Of a stretch of 64,000 nt of DNA, positions 25,680 through 36,829 are shown one piece after another. This DNA comes from Sequoia sempervirens (Eukaryota > Streptophyta > Pinopsida > Cupressales > Cupressaceae), in contig VDFB02321329.1 in NCBI GenBank assembly GCA_007258455.2, forward strand, positions 62,001-126,000, written 5' to 3'. Position 1 is the stretch's first letter. Each line of letters starts with the position of its first letter. Below the pieces are notes generated by a model. That model had not been told where the DNA came from. It searched no databases and was given only the letters and a program-made list of their open reading frames with translations. A program made the translations under genes and the position numbers.

Positions 25680-25868
25680 ACAAATATATTTATATATATA
25701 TAAGTACATATATCTATATATATATACACATATATACACTTTTTATGTGTATATACATATATACATATATATAAGTGTATATATAATATATATATATACA
25801 AAAACAAATCATGTTGTAAAAATTCCATCAGTAAATATATATATATAAATATATATATATATAAATTC
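25680..25868. repeat. TA-rich low-complexity stretch
   Basis: Interrupted ATATAT/TATACA runs lie in sLTR-2 just upstream of its GC-rich patch. Similar TA-rich runs precede the patches in sLTR-3 and Tek-F. Confidence 0.85.
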
Positions 25869-25929
25869 AAATGAAACCATGAAAGGCAATTTTGCTTTTT
25901 TTTAAAAATGAATTAAATTTCCAAAGGAC

Positions 25930-26120
25930 AAGGGACCCTTGCGTTGGGTACTGCGCACCTCCCAAAGGGAGGCCGCAGTCCCCACAACTGCATACAGCAG
26001 TTGCGGGTATTGTGCATACCTCCCAATGGGAGGCCGTAGCACCCACTAGGTTGCGTACAGCAGCCTTCGGCTACTGTGCGCAACCTAATGGTTGATGCAC
26101 AGTACCCGGGGTTAGGGATT
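25930..26120. repeat. GC-rich hairpin patch in sLTR-2
   Basis: This is a GC-rich island between AT-rich flanks. Short perfect dyads include CCTCCCAAAGGGAGG and CCTCCCAATGGGAGG, and CAACTGCATACAGCAGTTG. It sits about 1.7 kb from the right LTR edge once Chr-D is removed, comparable with the patches in the other LTRs. Confidence 0.7.
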
Positions 26121-27460
26121 GTACGACACCTGGTGACCACTCCCCCTCCCCCGTAATTTTATATATAAAAAATTTCTTTTATAATTTTTTTTTAATATAT
26201 TTTTTTATTTCTTATTCAAACAAAGAAAAATACGAATTTCGAAGCACGGTTTATTTTTTTATTTTAAATTCATAGGCACAAAGTCCAAAAACATATTTAA
26301 ATATATATCTTTTACAAGGAGGCAAAATATTTAATATATATATATATATATATATATTTAATCAAAAGTTTAAAATAAAATGAACATTTTTTTTTTATAT
26401 CAGACACAACTTAAATTTGGACATGCAAATTTAACCCACTAGTAAAAATGATTTTCTTTTCAAGACAATAGTTTCAGAAATAAATTTTATTGAAGAGTTT
26501 TCAGTAGGTTTCACTATAATTTCCTACAGAGGATTCAAAGGTTTAATACAACAAATTTTCAATCACAGAAACCTTTTTTTTTTTAAACACAGAAATTTAT
26601 TTTCAAAACATGGCAGACAAGATTTTGTTTACATAATCAAAAGAAGAAAACAATAAGTTTTAGGGAACCTGGAGTCCTTCGTTCGATGTAAAATCCAAAC
26701 CGCAAGTAGAATCCCCTCTGCAGTTTCTTCTCAGGTTTCCTTCCTTCAACTCCCTTCTGAATCAATCTCTTTTTTTTTTTAATCTTTTCTTACAGAACAA
26801 TCTTCACCTAGAAGCACAAAACAAAAACCTATCTTTTCTTTTCTTTATCAGACAAAAACTAGAAAAACCTTCTGTGTGTCTAAAAATTCCTTACAAAATA
26901 AATAAAATAATAATAAATAAAGCTCCTCATCTTTTTCCTCAAAAATCCTCTTCAATCATTGGTTCTTTTCTTGCTTTTAAAAAGCACACACTTATCTCAC
27001 AATTTCAATTAAAAATTAATTATTTTCTCAAGATATTTTCTACATATTTTTCTAATTTAATATCAGGAAAAAGGTAATATACAATTATCACAATCAATAT
27101 TCATTTAAATTAATTTTTTACACTTTTAATTAATTAAATAATTTTTAAATTTACAATATATTTTAAATTCAAAATTTTACTAACTTACAATTAATCAATG
27201 CAACAAAACATCATTAATTAATCTTATAAAATAAAGATTAATTAAATAACCACTAACCATAAATAAAATAATTAATCAACAATCAAACTACACAAAGACA
27301 AGGACAAAACCTCAATCATGACACAACAAAACTCACAATGGAATGACGGACTTGAGACGGGGACACTTCCTTATCAACTCCCTTTTTCAACATTGTACTC
27401 GTTAGGTTAATTTAATGTTCGCCCTGTTCTATCGAAACATGTGGAATGGAGACTTTATTC

Positions 27461-28168
27461 TAATGAGGGTGCAACCCGAAACTTAGACAATAACCCACAA
27501 ACAAGAGAATAATTTTATTATTCAGAAAATGGAACTTCTTACATGCAGAGGGTCTCAAATCCCCAAGTTCTACAATACATGCAAGTTACAAAAAGCTACA
27601 CAATCACCCTTTCACAATATGCGAGCTTGTCCCCAAAAAGTTACCCAAAAATTAGAAACCCGCCCATAAATAGAGCTCCCCTTTAGTTTGGAGCCAAAAC
27701 AACATTCAATTTTGAGTTTAGGCAGTTTGGCGCCGAAAAATTACAAATTGAAGTTCAAATTTCAAAAGAGCATTTGCAATTGTATCTTTTAGAAAGTGCA
27801 CCAACTTCCCGGGGCCATAACTTTTGATCCGGGACTCCGATTCGCGAACCGTTTGAACCGTTGGAAAGGTCACGAAGTCAACAACGCACTAGAAATCCAC
27901 TATACCAATTTCGGCAAGTTTCGGGGCCCATCCGGGAACTCTAAGTGCCTCAAATCTAACTCAAAAGATTTTCAGGTGTAAATCTAGGAAACTAAAACTG
28001 CAATATCTTTCCACCCATGAATAGAAAATAAAAACCGTAAATTAGGAATTTCATTAGGACAAAAGGGTATCAAAAAATGTAAAAACATCTAAAAACTGAG
28101 AAACTTGAAATTTAACTATTTTTGGGTGATACAAGATTGCCCTTACACCATTGGATGCTCCTACATCA
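27461..28168 (-). mobile_element. Chr-D 3' LTR
   Basis: It pairs with 32817-33525 and differs by scattered substitutions at several percent. It ends CTCCTACATCA. No clear polypurine tract is visible between it and the integrase stop at about 28200; only a GGGGTCACTTCTCAAA-like stretch lies there on the minus strand. Confidence 0.9.
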
Positions 28169-28199
28169 GACACCCAACGTAATTTGAGAAGTGACCCCA

Positions 28200-28733
28200 T
28201 CACGTCTCAGATGGTGGGGGAAAACCCAAACGGTCGACCTCTGCCTTAGGCAACCAAGATGAATCTTCAACAGGCCTTCCTTTCCATTTCACCAGATATT
28301 CTTCATACTGCCTATTCCCAGTACTCCTTCCCACACGACTGTCCAAGATTTCTTCAATCTCCTCCTTTTCTGAAGTAGGTGCTAGAATTCCACACTGTCC
28401 CATCGTTGATACTTCCTCTACGCCACCATCATGATATTCTGTCAAATTTGAAATGTTGAACACAGGGGAAATGTTGAATCCATCTGGCAACTCTACCTCA
28501 TATGCATTCTCTGAATCATGCCTTTTCAAAATTTTACAAGGACTGAACTTCTTCATATTCAATTTGTTATATGTTCCCACTGGAAACCTTTCTTTCCTCA
28601 AGTGGACCATCACTTCATCACCAATCTGAAACTCCTTATACCTCCTCTTCTGATCTGCCTTAGCCCTATACTGCATATTCATCTTGTTAATATGTTCTCT
28701 TACCTTCTCATGTATATCCTTGATGTGTTCCAC
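28200..28733 (-). pseudogene. Chr-D integrase C-terminus with chromodomain
   Basis: An open frame of 177 codons. The first ~95 residues match the integrase tail, with EFQIGDEVMVHLRKERFP and YNKLNMKKFSPCKIL. Residues ~122-170 form a chromodomain, EIEEILDSRVGR then YEEYLVKWKGRP and DSSWLPKAEV, keeping the aromatic Y and W positions that bind methylated lysine. In chromoviruses this domain steers integration to heterochromatin. The segment itself has no stop, but it is separated from the catalytic core by frameshifts. Confidence 0.9.
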
Positions 28734-29400
28734 AAAATCTTCAGCTTCAGCACTTATTTTCTTTCTTGGTCCATCTTCCTCAATTCTGGAGCTGTTCTGG
28801 GGCTACCTCCATACACAATCCGGAATGGTGATCTACCAGTGCTTTTGTTGATAGAATTGTTGTAAGAAAATTATGCCTGGGGTAAGATCAAGTCCCATCC
28901 CTTGGGTTTATCACCTACCAAACATCTAGTAGGTTACCCAGACTCCTGTTAACAACCTTTGTTGCCCATCTGTTTGTGGATGGTGTGCGAACTAAACTTC
29001 AACTCTGTCTTCAACTTCTCCCATAAGGTCCTCCAAAAGTACCCCACAAATTTAGTGTCATGATCTGAAACAATACTCTTTGGCAGACCATGTAGCCTCA
29101 CCACCTCTTTGAAGAACAAGTCAGCAATGTGGACTACACTCATGGGTCTCTAACATGGAATGAAATGTGACATATTCAAAACCTATCTACCACCACAAAG
29201 ACCGAATCATTCATCGCTTGTGTTCTTGGCAAACCAAGAACAAAGTCCATACTTATATCCTCCCATGGCCTCTCTGGTACAGTAAGGGCTGATATAAGCC
29301 TATATTTTAGGCTCACTCCTTTAGCTATCTGACATACCCTACAGCTTTGTACAAACTTCTTCACATCCTGTGACAATTGAGGCCAATAATAATGTTCACT
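28734..29400 (-). pseudogene. Chr-D integrase core, broken
   Basis: The zinc-finger end CRVCQIAKG and the first catalytic Asp in MDFVLGLPRTQ lie in 29176-29376. The second Asp is in [12 protein letters not shown] (28949-29143). The third part, HHPQTDGQ, is in another frame near 28960. At least two frame changes and a stop after VVVDRF separate the DDE residues. The enzyme would insert element DNA into chromosomes. Confidence 0.85.
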
Positions 29401-29449
29401 GATAATGGCAATGGTCTTATCCCAACCAAAATGTCCCTCGCCAGCCCTC

Positions 29450-30060
29450 CACTATGCTTCTCCTTTATCGTGTTCTCCTTCATGGAATTCCTCGATACAC
29501 AATTGACTTCCTTAAATAACATGCCATCCTAGATTATGAAATCCAACCACCTTGTCTTGTCCACTGTAATAGGTTCCTTGCAAGCTTTCCAAGCCTCTGC
29601 AAAATCAGGATCTTCTGCATACAGTGTCTTGAGTTCATTGAACCCAACCACTTCAATCTGCATCTTTGTCATTAATGTATGCCTCCTACTTAAGGCATCT
29701 GCAACCCTATTTGACTTCCCACTCCTATGTTTCAAAACAAAGGTATAACTCTACAAAAACTCTACCCATTTCATATGGCTTTGATTTAATTTTTCCGACT
29801 ATTTAGGTACTACAAGGCCTGATGATCAGTATATAGAACAAATTCCTTCGGCAACAAATAATGTCTCCATTTCTTTAATGCTTGAACATAGCATAAAATT
29901 CTTGATTATATACACACTTTATCTTCACAGTTTTAACTTTTCACTGAAATAGGCAATGGGCTTACCTTCTTGGCTCAACACTGCCCAATGGCACAACCAC
30001 TAGCATCACAATCCACCAAAACACCTTGTTGAAATCCGAGGGCTAGAACAGGTGCTCTAT
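29450..30060 (-). pseudogene. Chr-D RNase H, broken
   Basis: The C-terminal end MKHRSGKSNRVADALSRR (29529-29735) is the usual RNase H/connection end of gypsy pol. Upstream, 29790-30050, fragments of the DxSG...RPIAYFSEKL and [10 protein letters not shown] regions appear in shifting frames. RNase H removes the RNA template during reverse transcription. Confidence 0.75.
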
Positions 30061-31463
30061 CACCTTTTGCTTCAATTCAAAATTTTTGCCCCTCCACTAC
30101 TCCACTTGAATTCTTTTCTATCCCCTCTCATTGTTTCAGTCAGGGGTCCACAAATACTACTAAAGTTTCTAATGAACTTTCTATAAAAACTAGCCAAACC
30201 ATGGAAAGATCTCACCTCGTAGCAGTTCTTGGGGTAGGCCATTCCAGAATAGCCTTCACCTTCTCTGGGTCCATCTTGATACCTTTGCTAAGACAACAAA
30301 CCCCAAGTACACTAACTCCCTCTTCACAAAATTACACTTCTTCAGATTAATCAACAGCTTCTCTCGAACTTCAAAAGTTTTTCAATATGTATTAGATGCT
30401 CATCCAACGCCTTACTAAAAATCAAAATATCATCTAAATACACAATAAAAACTTCCAAGAAATTCTTTAGTAACTTCGCTCATGAGGCTTATTGAATGTG
30501 CTTGGTGCATTGGTTAGCCCAAAAGGCATGACTATCCACTCGCATGCCCTCTTTGTCTTGAAGGTAGTCTTCCATTCATCTCCCTCTCGAATCCGCATCT
30601 AGTGATATCCGCCTTCCGTATCAATCTTTTGTGAAGTATCGAGCTCCACTCAAACAGTCCATCAGGTCATCCATCCTTGGCAGGGGAAATCTGTACTTGA
30701 TTGTTATCTTGTTTATGGCTCGGGAATTTGTACACATCCTCCACTCCCCATCCTTCTTTGGTGCTAGTACTGCAGGTACTACACATGGACTCAAACTCTC
30801 CTATATAAAACCCTTTCTCAACAATTCTTGAACTTGTCTGTTCAACTCCTCATTTTCTACTGGAGTCATTCTATGAGCTGCCTTATTTGGAAAACTGGCT
30901 CCAGGAATCAAGTCAATCTGATGACTAATCTTCCTTATTAGTGGTAAACCCTCAGGTAGATTATCAGAATCCATATCCTGAAACTCATCCAACATCCCAG
31001 AAGCTTCTTCTGGAACCTTCTCACTATCCTCCTTCACTCTAGGAATCAATACATAACACACACGCTCATGCTTCATACCTTCTAAATTTTTTCTTCCATC
31101 TACATAACAAATTGTAGCACTATTGCATACCTTTTCTTCGATCTCCTTTAGGGGTTTCAACTTGTGACGAACCCCATCCTTTGTCAAGGAATAAGTGTTT
31201 GCATGGCCATCATGTATAGCTCGCCTATCGAACTGCCACGGCCTCCCCAAAAACATGTGACATGCATCCATGGGCATGATATCATAGAGTAGCTCATCAT
31301 GGTAGCTCCCAATCTTGAACTTTACTAGGCACTGCTCATTGACCAAAACTTTGTGGTCTTTCTGCAACCAGGAAATCCGATACGGATGTGGGTGTCTTTC
31401 CCTCTTCAACTTCAACTTTGTGACCATCTCTTCTGACACCACATTATCAGTGCTCCCACCGTT
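30061..31463 (-). pseudogene. Chr-D protease and reverse transcriptase, broken
   Basis: The protease active site reads IINGGSTDN near 31445-31465: the catalytic Asp of the usual IIDGGS is Asn (codon 31461-31463). 30801-31442 is open for 213 codons through GRPWQFDRRAIHDG to the RT start LNRQVQELLRKGFI. RT continues with WRMC, then FTKID...GYH and a TAG at 30599-30601. The catalytic VYLDDILI lies near 30435, in a different frame. Several stops and frameshifts follow. RT copies element RNA into DNA. Confidence 0.85.
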
Positions 31464-31488
31464 AATAATGACATCACAACATTTTCCT

Positions 31489-32718
31489 TCACACTTTCAC
31501 CTTGTGTGAACACATATTCTTCCTCTGTTCTAGTTCCTTTTCCTCAGTCACCAGGGCTCTCCTAATAACTAGGGCTTCTCCCCTTTCAGCATCATCTAAA
31601 TGTTCATATTGGGCCTCCTCATCTACATACGCAACCCTTCCATGACTTTTTGACCTTTTTTTTGCCCTTTCTTGGTGTTGTGGACATTCATAGGCTCGAT
31701 GCCCTTCTTCACCACACTGGAAACACGTTCCTTTGAAACCACCTCTTCCAAATCCTTGTCCATATTTCCCTCGTCCTCTACCTCTTTGATCACCACTATT
31801 TTGATCACGAGGGCGGTAGAAGTTATCATTCCTTTGGCTTCGGCTGGTACCCACATCTTCACTTTTCTTTTCGTCATCATTTCGGCTTCCTAAAGGTCTT
31901 CCATTGCCCCTTCCGCTTTGACCTCCTCGTCTCTTGCTTGCAATCAAATCTTTTGTTCAACTTCTCTTCCACCTTCAAAGCAAACTGATACACATCCTCA
32001 ATGGTGGTAATTTTGACTAGGCTTAACTCCTCCCCAATGCTCGGTCGTAACCCATTAAGATATTGGGCTACCTTCTCCTTATTGGCCTCTATGTGGCCCG
32101 TCTGCTGATGATTATCTTGTGAAAATATTCAGTATATATTCTTTCACACGATCTGCTTCCTTGCTTCAACCTTGCAATTTCTTCAACAGATCTAACTTGT
32201 AGTCCACTGGTATGAATTGCTTCTTCGGTTTTTCTACCATGCGATCCCATCTGGTGATATTTCATTTTCCTCTTCGATTTCTTTCCAACTAGACCTCTTT
32301 CTACAAAATATTGGCATAGCCCTTTAGCTTCATTTTTGCAACTTAACCCAATCTAGGTCCTCTATTTCATACTCAAAATATTCTTCTAGCTCGTTGATCC
32401 AGTCGATCAACTCCTTCTGGGTTCAGACTTCTAATAACTGGGGACTTTTGCTTTGGGTCTTTTCTCGATCTTTGAAATGGACCTTATTAGCTGCATTTGG
32501 TCTTGATCAATTGCTTCTTCTTCCTCTTCTACATCTGAACCTTCTTCCTCTCCTTCATCCTCACTTTCCTCCTTCGGGTTTAACCCTCTTCTCAACTGCT
32601 CTTGTAACGCATCAATCTGTCTCTGGAGGGCTGCCAGTGCATCTCTTCCACCAACATTTCTGCCACCTCGACCACCTTTGGCACCACCACGCCTACCAAG
32701 CATCACTCTTGGAGGCAT
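31489..32718 (-). pseudogene. Chr-D gag, broken
   Basis: The start MPPRVMLGRRGG at 32718 is followed by a coiled coil (ALAALQRQIDALQEQL) and a run of acidic residues, open to 32431. The middle, 31950-32430, is interrupted by stops and frame changes. The nucleocapsid part (31489-31947) is open and has a perfect CCHC knuckle, CFQCGEEGHRAYEC, in an RG-rich setting. Gag assembles particles and packages RNA. Confidence 0.85.
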
Positions 32719-32802
32719 CTTTCTTGACCTCAACCCACAACCACAGTCCTAGTGCAAACTGCCTCATGATCGACGATCTATCCACATGCTCAAGAAAACC
32801 TC

Positions 32803-32814
32803 GCTTTGATACCA
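32803..32814 (-). other. Chr-D primer binding site
   Basis: Minus strand TGGTATCAAAGC, 2 nt from the 5' LTR. It is complementary to the 3' end of initiator Met-tRNA apart from one base (usual TGGTATCAGAGC). Confidence 0.9.
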
Positions 32815-32816
32815 CT

Positions 32817-33525
32817 TGATGAGGGTGGAAACTGAGACTTAGAAAATAACCCACAAACAAGAGAATAATTTTATTATTCAGAAAATGGAACTTCTTACAT
32901 GCAAAGGGTCTCAATTCCCCAAGTTCTACAATACATGCAAGTTACAGAAAGCTACAGAATCACCCTTTCGCAATATGCGAGCTTGTCCCCAAAAAGTTAC
33001 CCAAAAATTATAAACCCGCCCATAAATAAAGCTCCCCTTTAGTTTGGAGCCAAAACAATATTCAATTTTGAGTTTAGGCGGTTTGGGGCCGAAAAATTAC
33101 AACTTGAAGTTCAAATTTCAAAAGAGCATGTGCAATTGTATCTTCTAGAAAGTGTGTCAACTTCCTAGGGCCATAACTTTTGATTCAAGACTCGGATTCA
33201 TGAACCGTTTGAACCGTTGGAAAGATCACGAAGTCAACAACGCACTTGAAATTCACTACGCCGATTTCAGAAAGTTTTGGGGCCCATCCAGGAACTCTAA
33301 GTGCCTCAAATCTAACTTGAAAGATTTTCAAGTGCAAATCTGGGAAACTAAAACTGCAATATCTTTCCAACCAGGAATAGAAAATAAAAACCGTAAATTG
33401 GGAATTTTATTAGGATGAAAAGGGTATCGAAAAATGTAAAAACATCTAAAAATTGAGAAACTTGAAATTTAACTATTTTTGGGTGATGCAAGATTGCCCT
33501 TACACCACTGGATGCTCCTGCATCA
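32817..33525 (-). mobile_element. Chr-D 5' LTR
   Basis: 709 bp, TGATGAGGGTGG to CTCCTGCATCA, directly followed by the target duplication TATTC and the resumption of sLTR-2. Confidence 0.92.
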
Positions 33526-33600
33526 TATTCCTACAATTCCTGCATACCAATAATTTCAAGTAACATATATATATATATATATAATTGAAAAAATCATATC

Positions 33601-33663
33601 ATGAGAAGGAATTACAATGGAGCAGGGCACTCATAAATGAGTGGTGCTACATTGTCCTCTCAC
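33601..33663. promoter_or_regulatory. Conserved two-stem inverted repeat, sLTR-2 copy
   Basis: Outer arms TGAGA and TCTCA. Inner arms CACTCAT and ATGAGTG are perfect, around AA (33628-33643). It lies about 220 bp from the LTR edge. Confidence 0.6.
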
Positions 33664-33990
33664 GAAAACTATACTAACAATTACAATATCAAATATAAAA
33701 TAGCATTTCTAAACTAACTAATCACATCATAAACTAATTACTAAACCACTGCATCACAATGTATTACTGAAATCAAATAAAACATCACCAAACCAAACAA
33801 TAAGTAATAACAATCACAATCTCAAAGTATCAAGCAAAAGAATAGAAAGAGAACAAGTCCAAATAGTATGAGGCATATTACATCACATGATGCTAAATAT
33901 CAATGTCATGATCATCGTGATCACTTAACAAATTCACTAGGACAACATAAGGGGCTCAAATGAAATCAGAGTGCCCAGTGTATGAACCTA

Positions 33991-34003
33991 GGCTCTGATA
34001 CCA
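33991..34003 (-). other. Gyp-A primer binding site
   Basis: Minus strand TGGTATCAGAGCC, the standard initiator Met-tRNA primer match, 5 nt from the 5' LTR edge at 34009. It confirms the minus orientation of Gyp-A. The 100 bp to its left (33888-33990) is the start of the Gyp-A leader. Confidence 0.92.
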
Positions 34004-34008
34004 AATGG

Positions 34009-34686
34009 TGTAATGCCCCACCGCGTGAACTCAAAGGACAACAAAATATCGCACTAATTTTTTTTGAAAGGGAAACATTGCAAAAGATGAATATGTACAT
34101 ACATTACATGAAAAACAATTATACATTTACAAAGTCATCTACATCCTTTGGGGTACACAAAATGGTCATTACGAAACATAAACTTTTATCAAACGAGAAC
34201 GAATAAAAGCCAAGAGTACATAATGATGATATACAACCATTAAAGATCAAAAGAGAGGAATACAATACCTCACTTTATTCCAATTCAATTCATAGTTCCA
34301 ATAATACAATTATGGAGCATATTTCCACAGATACAACACATTATAATTACACTAATACATTACATAAAGCTTTCCTTATATCATCGGGAAGACTACATTG
34401 AGTACAAGGATAATTACATAAATAAGGTTTAAGGTACAAAAAGAACAGTCTTCATCCAAGTGAAGCTCTGGAGACTGTGCATCCACTTTCGTAACACGAA
34501 CACAAACTGGGAACCCAATGGTGTGCTTAGCATGTTCCACCTGACCACTTGGACCCTAAGGTCCACCCCTCGTGCTAGGAGATGACAAGAAAAGAACCAC
34601 GACCAACAAGTAGATCGATCACAAGACCAAAACATAACATACTACAATCTCAATGACCACTTACAAGGTGACTGCTTTCAGAGGGG
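34009..34686 (-). mobile_element. Gyp-A 5' LTR, truncated
   Basis: It begins TGTAATGCCCCACCGCG and matches 2530-3200 closely. Homology stops near 34686, where unrelated sequence begins, so only about 680 bp of a 3.5-4 kb LTR remain. The promoter half on the minus strand is lost. Confidence 0.85.
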
Positions 34687-35356
34687 CATGTGCAGGATCA
34701 TGGTATGCCAAAAAGTGGCAATGGAGAAAAAAATACGTGTTTCTACGACTCAAAAACGCGAAAATGGTGAGTTGACTTTTTGGAGCTGGGGTGACTACCG
34801 AGGCAGAGGGAAAACTTAGTTTTAGGAATCGGATATCCGATTTTGTTGAAGTATATAAAAAAACACTCACTCCGATCCAGACAAAGGGAAACTTAGTTCT
34901 GGGAATCGGATATCCGATTTTGTTGAAGTATATATATAAAAAAAGGCCCGCGACCAACACTCATTCTCATTTGTTTTTGGCTCATCGGCGGCGGGCGCAC
35001 AGTGGAGAGCGAAATCCGATATCCGATTTGGAGTCCATCTCTAACAGGTAAAGTTCTTTATTTTTTTATCAAATTTTTAATTAGATTTGTTTATTTTTAG
35101 TTGATTTTTTTCAAAATATTGTTTTTTGGTAGAAAAACTAGGGTTTTTTGGTAGATTTACAAAAAACCATAAAAAATTGAAGAAAAATAGTAAGAAACTA
35201 CTTTTTTTTAAAATGTAATGGCATTTCCATAGCATACAGACATTGAGAGCAAATAAAATACAGAGTTCAATCCATGAATTATAGAAAATAGATTTTTGTT
35301 GGTTATATTCATATCGCTGATTACATTGCACAAAACATACTACAACTGCATAAATA
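34687..35356 (+). promoter_or_regulatory. Promoter-like fragment with duplicated module
   Basis: A ~77-bp module is present twice. Each copy holds the perfect 16-bp palindrome AATCGGATATCCGATT (34827-34842 and 34904-34919) and then GTATATAAAAAA or GTATATATATAAAAAAA. A third, altered GATATCCGAT occurs near 35018. Downstream, a GC-rich stretch ends CTCTAACAG|GTAAAGTTC (about 35047), a good splice donor, and then T-rich, intron-like sequence runs to the gap. An 86-codon ORF (34791-35051) overlaps the module and is unlikely to be coding. I cannot name a gene. It may be a plant promoter with a non-coding first exon, or an unknown mobile element. Confidence 0.4.
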
Positions 35357-35456
35357 NNNNNNNNNNNNNNNNNNNNNNNNNNNNNNNNNNNNNNNNNNNN
35401 NNNNNNNNNNNNNNNNNNNNNNNNNNNNNNNNNNNNNNNNNNNNNNNNNNNNNNNN
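35357..35456. other. Assembly gap of exactly 100 N
   Basis: The round length suggests a scaffold gap of unknown true size. Distances and strand relationships across it are not reliable. Confidence 0.98.
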
Positions 35457-36011
35457 AAGAAAGGGTGCCATGCTAAGGCAAGAAAAATCCCCTAAAAATG
35501 TATCTAATAGGTACATTAAAATCACATTATGATTTTTTTTTTGTAAATTGGCCTCCAATTAATCAAAAAAATTCAATATAAACACCTTTCAAAAATGATA
35601 AAAAGGTATCAACTATTTCTTTTTTTATTGACTTAGGGGGAATTTCTACGACCAACATTAACACGCAACCCGCCTTACCTTGGTCTTACATTCTGCCAGG
35701 TTGGGGTCAGGAAGGGGTGTCACGCTAAGATGAGACTATTCCCTTAAGTATGTATGTAAAAAGTACAATAAAATCACATTATTATTTTTCTCTGGCTTCT
35801 AATTAATCAAAATATATTCCAATCTAAATTCATTTCAAAAATGATAAAAAAGTATGAAATCTTTATTTATTATTGATTCAAAACATCCTAACAACCAAGC
35901 ATAACACACAAACCACCTTACTTTGGTCTTACATTTTTCCAAGTTGAGATCGGGAAGTGGTGTCAAGTTAGGGTGAGACTAGTCTCCTAAAGATGTATCT
36001 AACAAGTAAAC
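35457..36011 (-). repeat. Sat246 satellite, reversed orientation
   Basis: About two monomers, reverse complement of the 1-2529 block, ending at the Chr-E target duplication. The monomer near 35950 carries GTGGTGTCAAG and the one near 35790 has CTGGCTTCTAATTAATC, variants of the higher-order unit. Confidence 0.92.
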
Positions 36012-36809
36012 TGGTGCAGCCATGGTAGGAAGGTCCTCAAAGAGAACAATCTGGACCGTGCAACAAGAGTCACACAATAGAAGCAACACGAAATGTGGAG
36101 GCAAATGCAGATTCAAACATTCTCATTGACATAAATATCAATTACAATCGGCCGGCAACATCTGAGCTTACAGATTCTGCTCAGAGGCCTACTACAACAT
36201 GCTCAAAATATGATATTCTTGTATGCTCCTTAATGCGAGCAAAAATCATACATATCAAAACCTATATTTTTCAAATATGCTTTCCTAATGATCTATTACA
36301 ATGATTTATATCACACCTAGAGATCTAGTATCATCTACGTTGGCCAAAGATCATTACAATCTCCAATGAAAGAAAATGTAACATGTGCATGAATAGGTCT
36401 ACCTCAAATTTGAATTACTCCTCAGTGAATGCATAGTATGAAGTGTGGACCTATAATTAAGGTTGGAAACACTCCACAGAAAAAATTGAATCACACCGTC
36501 AAGATCCACAGGTTACAAGAAAGATCCACGAGCGATCAAACTAACTGTTAGGCTTGAAACTATTCTGGTGCCAGTTCAAGAAACTGCCATTAAATCTGGA
36601 AGTGATAACTTGCCAGAAAAAGATCCAATCGTGCTCAAATATTAGAATAAGGAAAATGAACATGTCCACGATGAAAACATAGATCCACAGGGTTTGGTGA
36701 GAAAATATGATGAATCCACCAAGACGAAATGAACAAGAACAAAAACTAAAAGAAAATATTTTTTTTGGTTGCTGCAAGATTGCCAAGAACCAAGGATGCT
36801 TCTACATCA
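36012..36809 (-). mobile_element. Chr-E 3' LTR
   Basis: 798 bp, from TGGTGCAGCCATGG to GCTTCTACATCA on the + strand. It pairs with 41513-42308. Confidence 0.92.
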
Positions 36810-36829
36810 GACATCTGGGGTTAATTGAA

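Larger units (their letters stand above)
27461..33525 (-). mobile_element. Chr-D, chromovirus (Ty3/gypsy), 6.1 kb
   Basis: A full-length element with LTRs of 708 and 709 bp and target duplication TATTC (27456-27460 and 33526-33530). LTR ends are TGATG...CATCA; the left copy has mutated to TAATG. Minus-strand order is 5' LTR, primer site, gag, protease, reverse transcriptase, RNase H, integrase with C-terminal chromodomain, 3' LTR. The protease-RT linker reads LGRPWQFDRRAIHDG, a type seen in chromoviruses other than Tekay. I cannot choose between the CRM, Galadriel and Reina clades by eye. Stops, frameshifts and a protease active-site change make it defective. The empty site is visible at 52240-52260 in sLTR-3. 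Confidence 0.93.
23800..33882 (-). mobile_element. sLTR-2, solo gypsy LTR carrying Chr-D
   Basis: It starts TGTAACGCCCCGCTG and ends GGCATATTACA, with target duplication TCACA at 23795-23799 and 33883-33887. Removing Chr-D and one copy of its duplication leaves about 4.0 kb. It resembles sLTR-3 along its length, including the block with AACCCAACGGG and the terminal CAAGTCCAAA. There is no internal domain of its own, so it is a solo LTR. It is inserted in the Gyp-A leader. Confidence 0.88.

Noticed and set aside
25621..25870. ORFs rich in Tyr and Ile on both strands
   Set aside because: Translations of TATA-type simple repeats.
35296..35558. ORFs spanning the N run
   Set aside because: They are artefacts of reading through 100 undetermined bases.
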